Origin: Lachnospira sp. UBA3212
GTDB taxonomy: Bacteria; Bacillota; Clostridia; Lachnospirales; Lachnospiraceae
Direction of reading: 5' to 3'
NCBI GenBank assembly: GCA_002363615.1
Contig: DEWK01000006.1
Span: 62,001-126,000 of the forward strand
Length of the DNA: 64,000 bases
In this document: positions 54,746 to 63,823 of the stretch, piece after piece
Position numbering within the stretch: the stretch's first letter is position 1
Layout: every line of letters starts with the position of its first letter
The notes under the pieces: model-generated
The model's database searches: none
Told to the model about the DNA's origin: nothing
What the model saw: only the letters and a program-made list of their open reading frames with translations
Made by a program: the position numbers and the translations under genes

Positions 54746-56938
54746 TTACTCTACGCCCCGCTTAAAATGTCCACGGGTACGTTGATTCATTTCTAAAGAA
54801 GTCCCCTTCTCTATTGCCTGCATAATACGAACCACCTCTTCTTTTCCTTCGAAAAGAAACTCCGCCCGAAGGCTCCCAAGTTTTAACTTGCCGATCCGTT
54901 CCTGATCCTCTAAAAGAGACAGAGGCAGGCTGTTATACATAACATTATAGCAATAATCGCAGACACAAGAAACCGGAAATCGACTATTTTTCCGATCTTT
55001 CAGATAAAAATTTTGTCTTTGATGATCACACTGATCGGTGGTTTTCATAATACAGTTGGCAGAAACCATGACCACCGGATGACCATAGACAATAAGTTCC
55101 CGATCTTTCCCCTCTAGTTTATGAAGTTCTCCCTCATTTAATTCATACGGCAGGGTCACCATGGAAATATTTGAAAATGACCTTTTAAAAAACTCTACAC
55201 TCCTGCGATTAAAGGTATAAAGTCCAGCATCTAAAATCATCCTCCTACTACTCACCTTGGAAAAATAAGCAAGTTCCTCCAAATTTCGAATCAAATATCC
55301 ATCAAACACTTCCTCAAATTCATTTACAAGAGGCTGTAATTTCCTTTTAGCTTCCTGGCGGTAAACGTAAGGAAGTGCCAAAAAGACCTTGACTTTTTCT
55401 TTCTTAAGTTCAAATAGTAATTCTTTTAGCTTAAGCTTCTCTTCCCCAGTTACCAGAACCATGGGACTATCCACATAAACCAAGAGTTTCTTAGGATCCG
55501 ATTGTTTTATAAAACTTAAAATCCCCTCAGCCTGCTTATAATCTCGGATCAGGCAAGCATAGTCATGCTTTGGAAATTTCTTTTCCTCTTCTAATTTTGC
55601 TTTACTTTCCTTCGTTTTATGAACCTGATCTCTTTTAAAATCCCTAAGAATCTCTTCTTCTAACCGGTTGAGAGCATCCCTTCTCATCTGGTTTAAAACT
55701 CCATGAGGTAAGAATACATTCCCAAAGGTTTCCACGGTAAGTTCCTGAAATTCAAAGGGTGTATCCCCGGTTTTTTCAAAGCGTTTTTTGATCTCTTCCC
55801 TACTTAAAGGTTGCTTCTTTGCCTCTTGGCAAACCGGACCCATGACACTGGCATAGTGAACCCCATCGGTAACCGTTAAACAACTTTCAAAATCCAAACC
55901 AAAAGAAGCATTCCCGCTAATCGGAACCCTAAGTTTTTGCTCCAGATACTTTTCTTTCATTTCCGCAAATAAACGTTCATTTCTTTCACGAAAATCCGGC
56001 TTTTTTATGGTTATCATATGCTTTCCATTGTGGGTCTCATAGTAAGACTCATGAAAACCATTCCGATTAAATAAATCAAAAAGGATCTTTTGGTCTTTCG
56101 GATCAACCTGATAACCTTCCTTCCCATAGGTTAAGAAATAATCCAAATATTTTCTATAAATGGACACAACTCCAGCAGTATATTCCGGCTTTTTCATTCG
56201 ACCTTCAATTTTCAAGGAATAGACTCCGGACCTAACGATCTCTGGCAAGATTCGAAGAGTATTCATATCCTTGGTTGAAAGGTAATATGCTTCCTTTCCA
56301 AGAACCTTCCCTTCCTTTGATAAAACTTCATAAGGAAGACGACAAGGCTGGGCACATCGGCCCCTATTTCCACTTCTTCCTCCAATCAGACTGCTTAATA
56401 AGCACTGACCTGAATAGGAATAACAAAGTGCTCCATGGACAAAACTTTCAATCTCAATCTTACAATGATCTCGGATTTCCCTGATTTCCTTTAAAGAAAG
56501 CTCCCTGGCCGTAACCACTCGGCTGGCTCCCATTTTTTCCAAAAAAGAAGCCCCTTCCGGTCCGGTAACTGTCATTTGGGTGGAGGCATGAATGGGCAAG
56601 TCTGGAAAAAAGGATCGAATCATAGAAAAAACACCTAGATCCTGAACGATTACAGCATCAAGCCCCTCCTGATAATATGGCATCAGATAAGGGACCAGCT
56701 GTTTTTCTAATTCTTCTTCTTTTAAGAGCGTATTAATTGTTAGATATACTTTTTTTCCTGCCAAATGAGCATACGAAATTCCGCTTCTTAAATCATCCTC
56801 CCCTGCATTTTCCGCATATGCTCTAGCTCCAAATTTACTTCCTCCAATATAGACAGCGTCACAACCTGCATGAATCGCTGCTTTTAAAGTAGAAAGACCA
56901 CCAGCAGGTGCCAGTAATTCTGCACTCCACTCCTTCAT
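54746..56938 (-). CDS. U32 family peptidase-like protein (RlhA/YhbU type)
   Basis: A 730-residue U32 protein with the signature ELLAPAGGLSTLKAAIHAGCDAVYIGG at the start (given here in part: LLAPAGGLSTLKAA), FVHGALCYSYSGQCLLSS and the cysteine motif CAQPCRLPYE. The C-terminal cysteines (CDYCYN) resemble those used for iron-sulfur binding. Related proteins (RlhA, TrhP) hydroxylate rRNA or tRNA rather than cleave peptides, so a hydroxylation role is plausible. The C-terminal half resembles DUF3656. AAGGAAA precedes the ATG. It sits between zapA and ftsW. Confidence 0.88.
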   Translation of the reverse strand: MKEWSAELLAPAGGLSTLKAAIHAGCDAVYIGGSKFGARAYAENAGEDDLRSGISYAHLAGKKVYLTINTLLKEEELEKQLVPYLMPYYQEGLDAVIVQDLGVFSMIRSFFPDLPIHASTQMTVTGPEGASFLEKMGASRVVTARELSLKEIREIRDHCKIEIESFVHGALCYSYSGQCLLSSLIGGRSGNRGRCAQPCRLPYEVLSKEGKVLGKEAYYLSTKDMNTLRILPEIVRSGVYSLKIEGRMKKPEYTAGVVSIYRKYLDYFLTYGKEGYQVDPKDQKILFDLFNRNGFHESYYETHNGKHMITIKKPDFRERNERLFAEMKEKYLEQKLRVPISGNASFGLDFESCLTVTDGVHYASVMGPVCQEAKKQPLSREEIKKRFEKTGDTPFEFQELTVETFGNVFLPHGVLNQMRRDALNRLEEEILRDFKRDQVHKTKESKAKLEEEKKFPKHDYACLIRDYKQAEGILSFIKQSDPKKLLVYVDSPMVLVTGEEKLKLKELLFELKKEKVKVFLALPYVYRQEAKRKLQPLVNEFEEVFDGYLIRNLEELAYFSKVSSRRMILDAGLYTFNRRSVEFFKRSFSNISMVTLPYELNEGELHKLEGKDRELIVYGHPVVMVSANCIMKTTDQCDHQRQNFYLKDRKNSRFPVSCVCDYCYNVMYNSLPLSLLEDQERIGKLKLGSLRAEFLFEGKEEVVRIMQAIEKGTSLEMNQRTRGHFKRGVE

Positions 56939-56978
56939 GCCTTTTTCCTTCCCTGATTTATCTAATACTTGTATGAGA

Positions 56979-57009
56979 TAAAAGCCGAACGGCTAACCGT
57001 CCGGCCTTA
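56979..57009 (-). terminator. Terminator of zapA
   Basis: GCCGGACGG and CCGTTCGGC pair across TTAG, followed by TTTTATC. The stem starts at the zapA stop codon. Confidence 0.8.
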
Positions 57010-57405
57010 TATCTCGCTTGTTTTTCCAGCTTCTTCCATCATAATCTGAAGATCTGACATCTCTTGTCTCATTAAATCAATCTCTTTATGAGCCTCTTCA
57101 AGTTTAATCTGCATATCGATTAATTCATGTTTTACTTCATAAAGCTGCTTGTCTTTCTCATCAATATCTTTTTCTAAAAGATCCGCCTGTTTTTTAGCTT
57201 TATAATAATCATCAGCAAGATTCAATTCCAAAAGCATTCTTTGCATATCAAGACTTAACCGTCGATATCCTTCATTCTTCCGGAATTCATTAATCTTATT
57301 GTTAATATGATTCCCTATTTTTTGAAGATAGACTTCACTTTCATAACCACTTAAAGTGTAGATTTTCCCATCGATTACTACATCTGTCGCATTCTTAGCA
57401 GACAT
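57007..57405 (-). CDS. zapA: Cell division protein ZapA
   Basis: ZapA promotes FtsZ bundling at the division site. The 132-residue protein begins with a ZapA beta-strand domain (VVIDGKIYTLSGYESEVYLQKI) and continues as a coiled coil (about 70-125). AGGAG precedes the ATG and a near-consensus promoter lies 45 nt upstream. It is monocistronic, followed by a terminator and the U32 gene. Confidence 0.9.
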   Translation of the reverse strand: MSAKNATDVVIDGKIYTLSGYESEVYLQKIGNHINNKINEFRKNEGYRRLSLDMQRMLLELNLADDYYKAKKQADLLEKDIDEKDKQLYEVKHELIDMQIKLEEAHKEIDLMRQEMSDLQIMMEEAGKTSEI

Positions 57406-57449
57406 ATATTCACGCTCCTAGCTGTATTATATACAAATTCTCTTACCAC

Positions 57450-57478
57450 ATTATAACTGTTTTACAGGCAAATTACAA
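57450..57478 (-). promoter_or_regulatory. Promoter of zapA
   Basis: TTGTAA (57478-57473), 17-nt spacer, TATAAT (57455-57450). Confidence 0.75.
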
Positions 57479-57488
57479 CCAAAAAACA

Positions 57489-58478
57489 CTAGGCCAGTTC
57501 TCCTAAATGTTCATAGGCCTTTCTGGTTGCCACACGACCTCTTGGGGTTCTCATAATAAACCCATTCTGAATCAGATAAGGTTCATACACATCCTCTAAA
57601 GTTCCTGGGTCTTCCCCAATAGAAGCCGCAAGGGTATCCAGTCCTACCGGACCTCCGTCAAACTTCTCCACCATAGTTTCAAGGATGGTTCGATCCCCCT
57701 GATCTAACCCGTACTTATCTACCTGTAGAAGATTTAAGGCAAGCATAGCTACTTCCCCATCAATCTTTCCTCCATACTTAACTTCTGCAAAGTCACGCAC
57801 CCGTTTTAACAAACGATTGGCCAATCTGGGAGTTCCTCTAGAACGTCTTGCCAATTCCATGGCACCTGCTTCATCGATTTCTACCTTCATAACCTCAGCA
57901 GATCGTAGGATAATCTGTTTTAATTCTTCAGGCTCATAAAATTCCAGTCTTGCCATTACACCAAAACGGTCTCTTAAAGGTGCAGACAATAGGCCGGCTC
58001 TTGTAGTAGCACCTACCAAAGTAAATCTTGGAAGATCTAGACGAATGGATCTAGCGGTTGCCCCCTTACCAATCATAATATCAATCGCAAAATCTTCCAT
58101 GGCTGGATATAAAACCTCTTCCACCTGGCGATTTAATCGATGAATTTCATCTACAAAAAGTACATCCCCTTCTCCTAAATTATTTAAGATTGCTGCAATT
58201 TCACCAGGCTTTTCAATGGCCGGGCCGGAAGTGATTTTTACATTGGTTCCCATCTCATTCGCAATAATACCAGCCAGAGTGGTTTTTCCCAGTCCCGGTG
58301 GCCCGTAAAACAAGACATGATCCAGGCTTTCTTCCCTGCTTTTTGCAGCCTCAATAAAAACCTTTAGATTGTTTTTTACCTTTTCCTGTCCAATATATTC
58401 TTTTAATAACTTCGGGCGTAGGGAAAGTTCGTTTTCAACATCCTCTTCCATCGCCTCTGTTGTAATGACTCTTTTCAA
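57489..58478 (-). CDS. ruvB: Holliday junction branch migration ATPase RuvB
   Basis: RuvB is the hexameric AAA+ motor that drives Holliday junction migration with RuvA. The 329-residue protein has Walker [10 protein letters not shown] (about 59-67), Walker [10 protein letters not shown] (about 107-115), the sensor GATTRAGLL and the C-terminal winged helix ([11 protein letters not shown]). The start is a TTG at 58478 with GAGGAG nine bases upstream, giving [13 protein letters not shown], a normal RuvB N-terminus. It follows ruvA by 25 nt. Confidence 0.96.
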   Translation of the reverse strand: MKRVITTEAMEEDVENELSLRPKLLKEYIGQEKVKNNLKVFIEAAKSREESLDHVLFYGPPGLGKTTLAGIIANEMGTNVKITSGPAIEKPGEIAAILNNLGEGDVLFVDEIHRLNRQVEEVLYPAMEDFAIDIMIGKGATARSIRLDLPRFTLVGATTRAGLLSAPLRDRFGVMARLEFYEPEELKQIILRSAEVMKVEIDEAGAMELARRSRGTPRLANRLLKRVRDFAEVKYGGKIDGEVAMLALNLLQVDKYGLDQGDRTILETMVEKFDGGPVGLDTLAASIGEDPGTLEDVYEPYLIQNGFIMRTPRGRVATRKAYEHLGELA

Positions 58479-58503
58479 CTTGATACACTCCTCTTTTAGG
58501 GTC

Positions 58504-59109
58504 CTATAACTGCTTTAAGGCAGCCTTTAATATTTCTTCCGTATCCATATCTTCCAAGCCAGGAATCTTTTTTAGGGCTCTATAGGCTTCTGTTCGTGAA
58601 TATCCCAGGGCCTGAAGGGCAACTGCAGCTTCATTCACCGCACCATTTCCATCCTGGTCCATGGATAACTCTGAATGGTCTAAAGTAAAGTCCTCTCCCT
58701 CAAGAGTACTGCTTACCTTATCCTTTAGTTCCAAGCATATTTTCTGAGCGGTTTTAGCCCCAATACCAGGAGCTTTGGAAATAGCCTTATGGTCTCCGGA
58801 TAATATAGCAAGTCTCAACTGATCGCCGGATATGCTTCCCAATATAGCCATTCCAGCCTTAGGTCCAACACCGCTGACACTGATTAGTTTTTCAAATAAC
58901 CCCTTATCCTCTAAGCTTAAAAAACCATAAAGATTCATTAAGTCCTCTTTTACCTGAAGATAAGTATATAGTTTCACCTCTTCTCCAATGGAAGAAAGTC
59001 TACCTGCTGTAGCACCATTTACAAATACCCGGTAGCCCACGCCCCCCACATCAAGAATCACCGAATCACTTAAAACACCTTCGACTCTTCCCTTTAACAT
59101 CGCGATCAT
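58504..59109 (-). CDS. ruvA: Holliday junction DNA helicase subunit RuvA
   Basis: RuvA binds the junction and recruits RuvB. The 201-residue protein has the N-terminal OB fold ([23 protein letters not shown]), helix-hairpin-helix motifs ([14 protein letters not shown] and [12 protein letters not shown]), a linker, and domain III (about 150-201). The ATG at 59109 has AAAGGAG seven bases upstream. It starts directly behind the RnfD-like gene, so transcription must come from that gene's SOS-type promoter. Confidence 0.96.
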   Translation of the reverse strand: MIAMLKGRVEGVLSDSVILDVGGVGYRVFVNGATAGRLSSIGEEVKLYTYLQVKEDLMNLYGFLSLEDKGLFEKLISVSGVGPKAGMAILGSISGDQLRLAILSGDHKAISKAPGIGAKTAQKICLELKDKVSSTLEGEDFTLDHSELSMDQDGNGAVNEAAVALQALGYSRTEAYRALKKIPGLEDMDTEEILKAALKQL

Positions 59110-59113
59110 ATTC

Positions 59114-59980
59114 CTACTCCTTTTTTTCGTCCAAAAAAAGTTTATAATTACAAATTCCAATCAAAAGGCTTGCAATTCCAAAAATCATATAAACCGGCTC
59201 ATCCAAAGATCCATAGGTACGGAAGATCCCAATGGCAAGACCCACTAAGATCGGACAAATCCAATCTAATATCTGGTGATTGATCTTAAAATCCTCATCC
59301 GATAAGACAAAAACAGTCAGGAATAGTAAGCCACCCGAGCAAACCTCTGCAAACAAAAATGACAGGTCTGCGATTCGTCTTGTAGTAAGTCCAATGGCGA
59401 TTACGAACGCCAGACCAAAAATAATACTTCTCTTGATTTTTAAACTATGCTGAAAGAAGAGATATAGGGCAGCCATCCCCAAAGCAATCACACAGGTCTC
59501 ACCAATGGTTCCTGCTGTAGTCCCAAAGAAAACATTCTTTACGTTAATCTGATTTCCAATCTTTAAAGATGATAATGAAATCCGATATTGACGATTATTA
59601 ATAATATAGGTGGTCAGTTCCTTGTTAAAAAAGATCTGAAGAATCATTCTGGCCCCCAAAGCCGGATGAATCCAGAATCTATTTTCCTTCCAGGTAAAGC
59701 TCATAAAAAGTACGGTTAACAAGGCTCCTAAGGCAACTACCCTAAAGTCTGTGGCAGCCGGCAAGGAATAAGCCAAAAACATTCCCATGTAAACGGCTAA
59801 AGAAAGTTCTTTTAAGGACTTCTTCTTTACCTTTAATACGATTCCATAAAGTAGACATACCACAAGCACCGATAAAAGAATCACCCAAAGTGAACGCTTC
59901 CCAAAATAAAAGATACCAAACAGTCCTGCCGGTACCATGGCTATCATATAGTCAAAACAGTTCCTCTTTCTCTCTTCCAT
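59114..59980 (-). CDS. Orphan RnfD/NqrB-like membrane protein
   Basis: A 288-residue protein with about nine hydrophobic helices. Several blocks match the RnfD/NqrB family: DYMIAMVPAGLFGIFYFG, HPALGARMIL, FFGTTAGTIGETCVIALGM and the SGGLLFLTVFVLSDED segment. The SGAT motif that binds FMN covalently in RnfD is missing, and no other rnf/nqr gene is nearby. So it is a divergent or non-redox paralog. The ATG at 59980 has AAAGGAAG. It heads the operon with ruvA and ruvB. Confidence 0.78.
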   Translation of the reverse strand: MEERKRNCFDYMIAMVPAGLFGIFYFGKRSLWVILLSVLVVCLLYGIVLKVKKKSLKELSLAVYMGMFLAYSLPAATDFRVVALGALLTVLFMSFTWKENRFWIHPALGARMILQIFFNKELTTYIINNRQYRISLSSLKIGNQINVKNVFFGTTAGTIGETCVIALGMAALYLFFQHSLKIKRSIIFGLAFVIAIGLTTRRIADLSFLFAEVCSGGLLFLTVFVLSDEDFKINHQILDWICPILVGLAIGIFRTYGSLDEPVYMIFGIASLLIGICNYKLFLDEKKE

Positions 59981-60031
59981 TTTACTTCCTTTCTTTTTAT
60001 CCCCTAAATTCAGATAAAAACATACTGAATT

Positions 60032-60060
60032 ATCATACCACAAGAACATTCGTTTGAAAA
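60032..60060 (-). promoter_or_regulatory. Promoter of the RnfD-like/ruvAB operon
   Basis: TATGAT (60037-60032) is preceded at 17 nt by TTTTCA (60060-60055), a weak -35 with 4 of 6 matches. A LexA-type box lies in the spacer. Confidence 0.55.
60043..60056 (-). promoter_or_regulatory. LexA-like (SOS) box before the RnfD-like/ruvAB operon
   Basis: The minus strand reads CAAACGAATGTTCT; the consensus is CGAAC-N4-GTTCG. One position differs in each half-site. It sits between the -35 and -10 boxes, where a repressor would block transcription, and upstream of ruvAB, a usual SOS target. The divergent exonuclease gene may be affected too. Confidence 0.6.
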
Positions 60061-60126
60061 TGATTTTTTGCTTTTTGCACCTTTTCATGATAGGATAAAC
60101 AAAGAATGAACGTTGAAAGGATTTAT

Positions 60127-61149
60127 ATGCTAATATACGAAGACACATTTCAAACAAACGTCACCTTTGACTTAAAAAAAATTGCAAAACCGGAAAAAAT
60201 AGTCTTTTTAGACATTGAAACCACCGGATTTTCAGCCAGAACCTCCTATCTTTCTATTCTTGGACTGGCTTACTTAAAAGACCATGTATGGCATTATAAA
60301 CAGTGGTTTTTAGACGATCCCAATCAAGAGAAGGATCTTTTAATTGACTTCTTTTCCTTTATGAAGGATTACACTACCATTATAACCTTTAATGGAGACC
60401 AATTTGACTTACCCTTTCTTTTACAAAGGTGTAACCGATACCTCTTGTCCTACGACTTTGACCGGTATCAAACCATCGATTATTACAAACTCCTGTCTCC
60501 ATATAAAAAAATCATGCACCTTCCAAACGCTAAGCAAAAAACCTACGAATTATTTGCAGGGATTGACCGAAAGGACCAATTAGATGGAAGACTTTTGATT
60601 CCTATTTACAAAGAATACCTGACTACCAAGGAAGAGATGGCAAAAAACGTAATCTTGCTTCATAACATGGAAGATATTACCTACTTGGTAACACTTACAA
60701 ACCTTCTCTCCTACTACGAACTTTTTAAAGGCAAAAGCATGGACAAGCTAAGTGATGAGGCTATTTATGGAACATACAGGGAAGACAAAAATGAAAACTC
60801 CCTAAGTATTCATCTTACTTTTCCCTACGAATTTCCAAGAGATTTTTTTCATAGTTTCAAGGGACATCAACTTGTGATTCAAAAAAATCAGGTAACTTTC
60901 ATTGTCTCCAGCCAAAGCAAAAACTTTCATCACTATTTTGTAAATTATAAGGACTATTATTATCTTCCCGAAGAAGACTATGCCATTTATAAGGACCTGG
61001 CATCTTATGTGCCTGGTGAGCGAAAAGTAAAGGCAGATCCATATCATTGTTATAGCAATTTTAAGGTAACCAAAGACTTTTTAAATTCTAAAACCACCCT
61101 TCGATCTTATGCTAAAAGTTTGATTTCCTGGATGGTATTAGTATCATAA
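60127..61149 (+). CDS. RNase H-fold 3'-5' exonuclease domain protein (YprB-like)
   Basis: A 340-residue protein with an N-terminal ribonuclease H-like exonuclease domain. The catalytic acids are seen in VFLDIETTGFS (about 26-36), TFNGDQFDLPFL (about 86-97) and DITYL (about 185-189). It resembles B. subtilis YprB without its TPR part; the C-terminal about 130 residues are unassigned. The ATG at 60127 has GAAAGGA upstream. It is divergent from the RnfD-like/ruvAB operon across the LexA-like box, which fits a DNA-repair role. Confidence 0.85.
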   Translation: MLIYEDTFQTNVTFDLKKIAKPEKIVFLDIETTGFSARTSYLSILGLAYLKDHVWHYKQWFLDDPNQEKDLLIDFFSFMKDYTTIITFNGDQFDLPFLLQRCNRYLLSYDFDRYQTIDYYKLLSPYKKIMHLPNAKQKTYELFAGIDRKDQLDGRLLIPIYKEYLTTKEEMAKNVILLHNMEDITYLVTLTNLLSYYELFKGKSMDKLSDEAIYGTYREDKNENSLSIHLTFPYEFPRDFFHSFKGHQLVIQKNQVTFIVSSQSKNFHHYFVNYKDYYYLPEEDYAIYKDLASYVPGERKVKADPYHCYSNFKVTKDFLNSKTTLRSYAKSLISWMVLVS

Positions 61150-61189
61150 AAAACACGAGATGATTTTGGGATCATCTCGTGTTTTTTAT
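61148..61189. terminator. Bidirectional terminator between the exonuclease and AICAR transformylase genes
   Basis: AAAAAACACGAGATGAT/ATCATCTCGTGTTTTTT inverted repeat with a 6-nt loop, overlapping the exonuclease stop codon. Confidence 0.92.
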
Positions 61190-61200
61190 ACGGTTTAATT

Positions 61201-62391
61201 CTAGTGATGGAATAAACGAAGTCCGGTAAAGCTTACAACCATGTCGTGGTTATCTGCACATTCAATGACATTATCATCACGAATCGAACCACCCGGTTCA
61301 GCAACATACTTAACTCCTGACTTAAAGGCACGCTCAATATTATCTCCAAATGGGAAGAAAGCATCAGAACCAAGCACTACATCTGTATTCTGGTCTAACC
61401 ATGCACGCTTCTCTTCAGCGGTAAACACTTCCGGTTTCGTCTTAAAGATTGCTTCCCACTTGCCATCTGCAAGTACATCCATGTAATCCTCACCAATGTA
61501 AAGGTCAATGGCATTGTCACGGTCTGCTCTACGAATTCCATCTACAAATGGCAGGTTAAGAACCTTAGGGCACTGACGAAGCCACCAATTATCTGCCTTG
61601 CTACCAGCAAGTCTGGTACAGTGAATACGAGACTGCTGTCCGGCACCAATACCGATTGCCTGACCATCCTTAACATAGCATACAGAGTTAGACTGGGTAT
61701 ACTTTAATACGATCATAGCGATTGCCATATCATCCTTTGCCCAATCAGGAAGTTCCTTATTCTTGGTAACAATATTAGAGAAGAAATTCTCATCAATATT
61801 TAAATCATTTCTTCCCTGCTCAAAGGTAATACCATATACCTGCTTGCGCTCGATCTGATCTGGTACGTAGGAAGGATCAATTTCAATTACATTGTAATTT
61901 CCCTTCTTCTTTCCCTTTAAAAGTTCAAGAGCTTCCGGCTCATAACCAGGAGCGATCACTCCATCTGAAACCTCTCTCATAATAAGTTTTGCAGTAGGAA
62001 GATCGCAAACATCAGAAAGGGCAATAAAATCACCAAAAGAGGACATACGGTCTGCACCTCTTGCTCTTGCATAGGCGTTGGCAAGTGGAGAAAACTCCAT
62101 ATCCATATCATCTACCCAGTAGATTTTCTTTAATACATCAGACATTGGCTTACCAATTGCGGCACCAGCTGGTGATACATGCTTAAAAGAAGTTGCAGCA
62201 GCTGTTCCTGTAGCAGCCTTTAACTCCTTTACAAGCTGCCATCCATTGAATGCATCCAAGAAATTAATATAACCCGGCTTACCATTCAAAACCTTGATTG
62301 GTAACTCTCCTTCTTCCATATAGATTCTTGATGGCTTCTGATTTGGGTTACAACCATATTTTAATTCTAATTCTTTCATATCGTCTTGCAC
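61201..62391 (-). CDS. purH: Standalone AICAR transformylase (C-terminal PurH domain)
   Basis: It formylates AICAR with 10-formyltetrahydrofolate, the penultimate step of IMP synthesis. The 396-residue protein is only the transformylase part of Pur[25 protein letters not shown] (the catalytic Lys-His), [22 protein letters not shown] and [10 protein letters not shown] are visible. The cyclohydrolase domain is missing; the next gene upstream is a PurO-type cyclohydrolase. The start is ambiguous: GTG at 62391, 11 nt after GAAAGGAG, or ATG at 62379, beyond a small hairpin. Confidence 0.93.
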   Translation of the reverse strand: MQDDMKELELKYGCNPNQKPSRIYMEEGELPIKVLNGKPGYINFLDAFNGWQLVKELKAATGTAAATSFKHVSPAGAAIGKPMSDVLKKIYWVDDMDMEFSPLANAYARARGADRMSSFGDFIALSDVCDLPTAKLIMREVSDGVIAPGYEPEALELLKGKKKGNYNVIEIDPSYVPDQIERKQVYGITFEQGRNDLNIDENFFSNIVTKNKELPDWAKDDMAIAMIVLKYTQSNSVCYVKDGQAIGIGAGQQSRIHCTRLAGSKADNWWLRQCPKVLNLPFVDGIRRADRDNAIDLYIGEDYMDVLADGKWEAIFKTKPEVFTAEEKRAWLDQNTDVVLGSDAFFPFGDNIERAFKSGVKYVAEPGGSIRDDNVIECADNHDMVVSFTGLRLFHH

Positions 62392-62410
62392 GAATCCGTG
62401 CGCTCCTTTC
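62388..62410 (-). promoter_or_regulatory. Ribosome site and hairpin deciding the purH start
   Basis: GAAAGGAG (62410-62403) is followed by GCACG-GATT-CGTGC (62401-62388). The hairpin would bring the ribosome site close to the ATG at 62379, and covers the GTG at 62391. Confidence 0.45.
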
Positions 62411-62444
62411 TTTCAACCTAAACTTGTTCCCTTAGTAGAAATAA

Positions 62445-63158
62445 TTACTCGTTCTTATTTACAATCTTTGTTTCGTATTCACCAGTTTCAATGTTGATAT
62501 AACGAACAAACAAGGAAACCTTGTTATCAGGATCTAAACTTTCCCAAAGTTCCTTGGTATAAGTGTCAATATCATCTGCAATGGTCACTAAGGTTGGCTC
62601 TCCCTCATAACTTGGAAGTGGATTCCCATCGCCCATATAGGTATGGATGAATCGACCTTCTCCTGCTACCGGATTCTCATAAGAATAGGTGTAACGATTA
62701 CAATCCGATGGATCTCCATGGTTGCTCTTTAAGATAGACATTTCATAAGAGAATTTGCCATCCTTTACTCTTAATACACCGGAAATTCTAGGAGTATAGT
62801 TAGGAGCATCCGGCTCAAATTCACGAATACGAAGTGATTCTTCAAAAGTCTTACCGGCCTTAAGTCCATCATAAACAGTATCTGTCTGGTCACCATTGGT
62901 AACGATGGTTGCCTCTCCTAAAACTCGAACCGGTGCATAAATAATAAGACTTGGATCCTCAAGCTTACTTGGATCAAAAGCCTGAGTACGAATTCCTTCG
63001 CCATCCGTTACAAATACACGGTTTCTACTGTTTGAACTTCTACCCATGATGAAATAAGCGGTTACTGCCTTGCTTCCATCCTTAGTACGTCCAATGATGA
63101 TTCCTCTGCCAGGATATGTATTTCCTGAAAGTTCTTCCTTAATCGATACCTGCTTCAT
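62445..63158 (-). CDS. purO: PurO-type IMP cyclohydrolase
   Basis: A 237-residue protein that resembles archaeal-type IMP cyclohydrolase (PurO), closing the ring of formyl-AICAR to IMP. Blocks such as YPGRGIIIGRTKDG, YFIMGRSSNSRNRVF, YAPVRVLGEATIVTNGDQTD and PRISGVL support this. It lies 53 nt before the AICAR transformylase gene, so the two together replace bifunctional PurH. AGGAGG precedes the ATG. The call rests on recognised sequence and context. Confidence 0.88.
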   Translation of the reverse strand: MKQVSIKEELSGNTYPGRGIIIGRTKDGSKAVTAYFIMGRSSNSRNRVFVTDGEGIRTQAFDPSKLEDPSLIIYAPVRVLGEATIVTNGDQTDTVYDGLKAGKTFEESLRIREFEPDAPNYTPRISGVLRVKDGKFSYEMSILKSNHGDPSDCNRYTYSYENPVAGEGRFIHTYMGDGNPLPSYEGEPTLVTIADDIDTYTKELWESLDPDNKVSLFVRYINIETGEYETKIVNKNE

Positions 63159-63179
63159 GTATCTACCTCCTAAAATTTG

Positions 63180-63806
63180 TTATGCTTTCTTCTTAGCAGT
63201 TTTCTGATAGCCAATGGAAAGACCCAGATTTGCCAGAAGGAAAAAACCAAAAATAAAGTAACGAATGTTGTCATTCACAAACTGATAAACATCAAACGGA
63301 TTGACATTCTCATAATGAATAACCAATAAAAATAATGTAGCAATCACATTAACAATTCCGGTAATTACAACGAAAACCGTAAGTCCCTTAGAATAAATAT
63401 GTACCAGTGATTTTACCGCCTCAAAAATTAAGAAAAGTCCTAAACTTCCTAACCAGATTAAGATTTGAACATCGTCAATCCCTTTTATTTGACTGAAATC
63501 TGATAAATACTTGTGGATCTCTTCAATATCATGAATAATAAATGCCTCTAAAAGGAGAATCAAGCCGACTCCTCGAAGGACATGAACAAAACGACTATCT
63601 ACGATTCCACTAAGAGTTACTAAGGCAGTAACTACCGCTACAATCAAATAGAATTTTAAGTCTGCATCAATTTTCCCATCCCGTAAACGATCGATGAATG
63701 TGATGATCAAGCAACCATAGGTGAAGATTGTGGCAGCCACAGACCAAAAATGTACATGATCCTCTGCACTTGTGTTAACCGGTTTATTGTTCATATTCTC
63801 GTTCAT
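63180..63806 (-). CDS. Unknown polytopic membrane protein
   Basis: A 208-residue protein with about six membrane helices and a short soluble N-terminus; no motif recognised. AAAGGTGG precedes the ATG. It is 17 nt after murF and 21 nt before purO, so the genes are probably co-transcribed. A small lipid- or wall-related role would be guesswork. Confidence 0.75.
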   Translation of the reverse strand: MNENMNNKPVNTSAEDHVHFWSVAATIFTYGCLIITFIDRLRDGKIDADLKFYLIVAVVTALVTLSGIVDSRFVHVLRGVGLILLLEAFIIHDIEEIHKYLSDFSQIKGIDDVQILIWLGSLGLFLIFEAVKSLVHIYSKGLTVFVVITGIVNVIATLFLLVIHYENVNPFDVYQFVNDNIRYFIFGFFLLANLGLSIGYQKTAKKKA

Positions 63807-63823
63807 ATTAGACCACCTTTCTC

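Noticed and set aside
61201..62391. AICAR transformylase gene considered as a truncated purH pseudogene
   Set aside because: The domain is intact, has a normal start, and the missing activity is supplied by the adjacent PurO-type gene.
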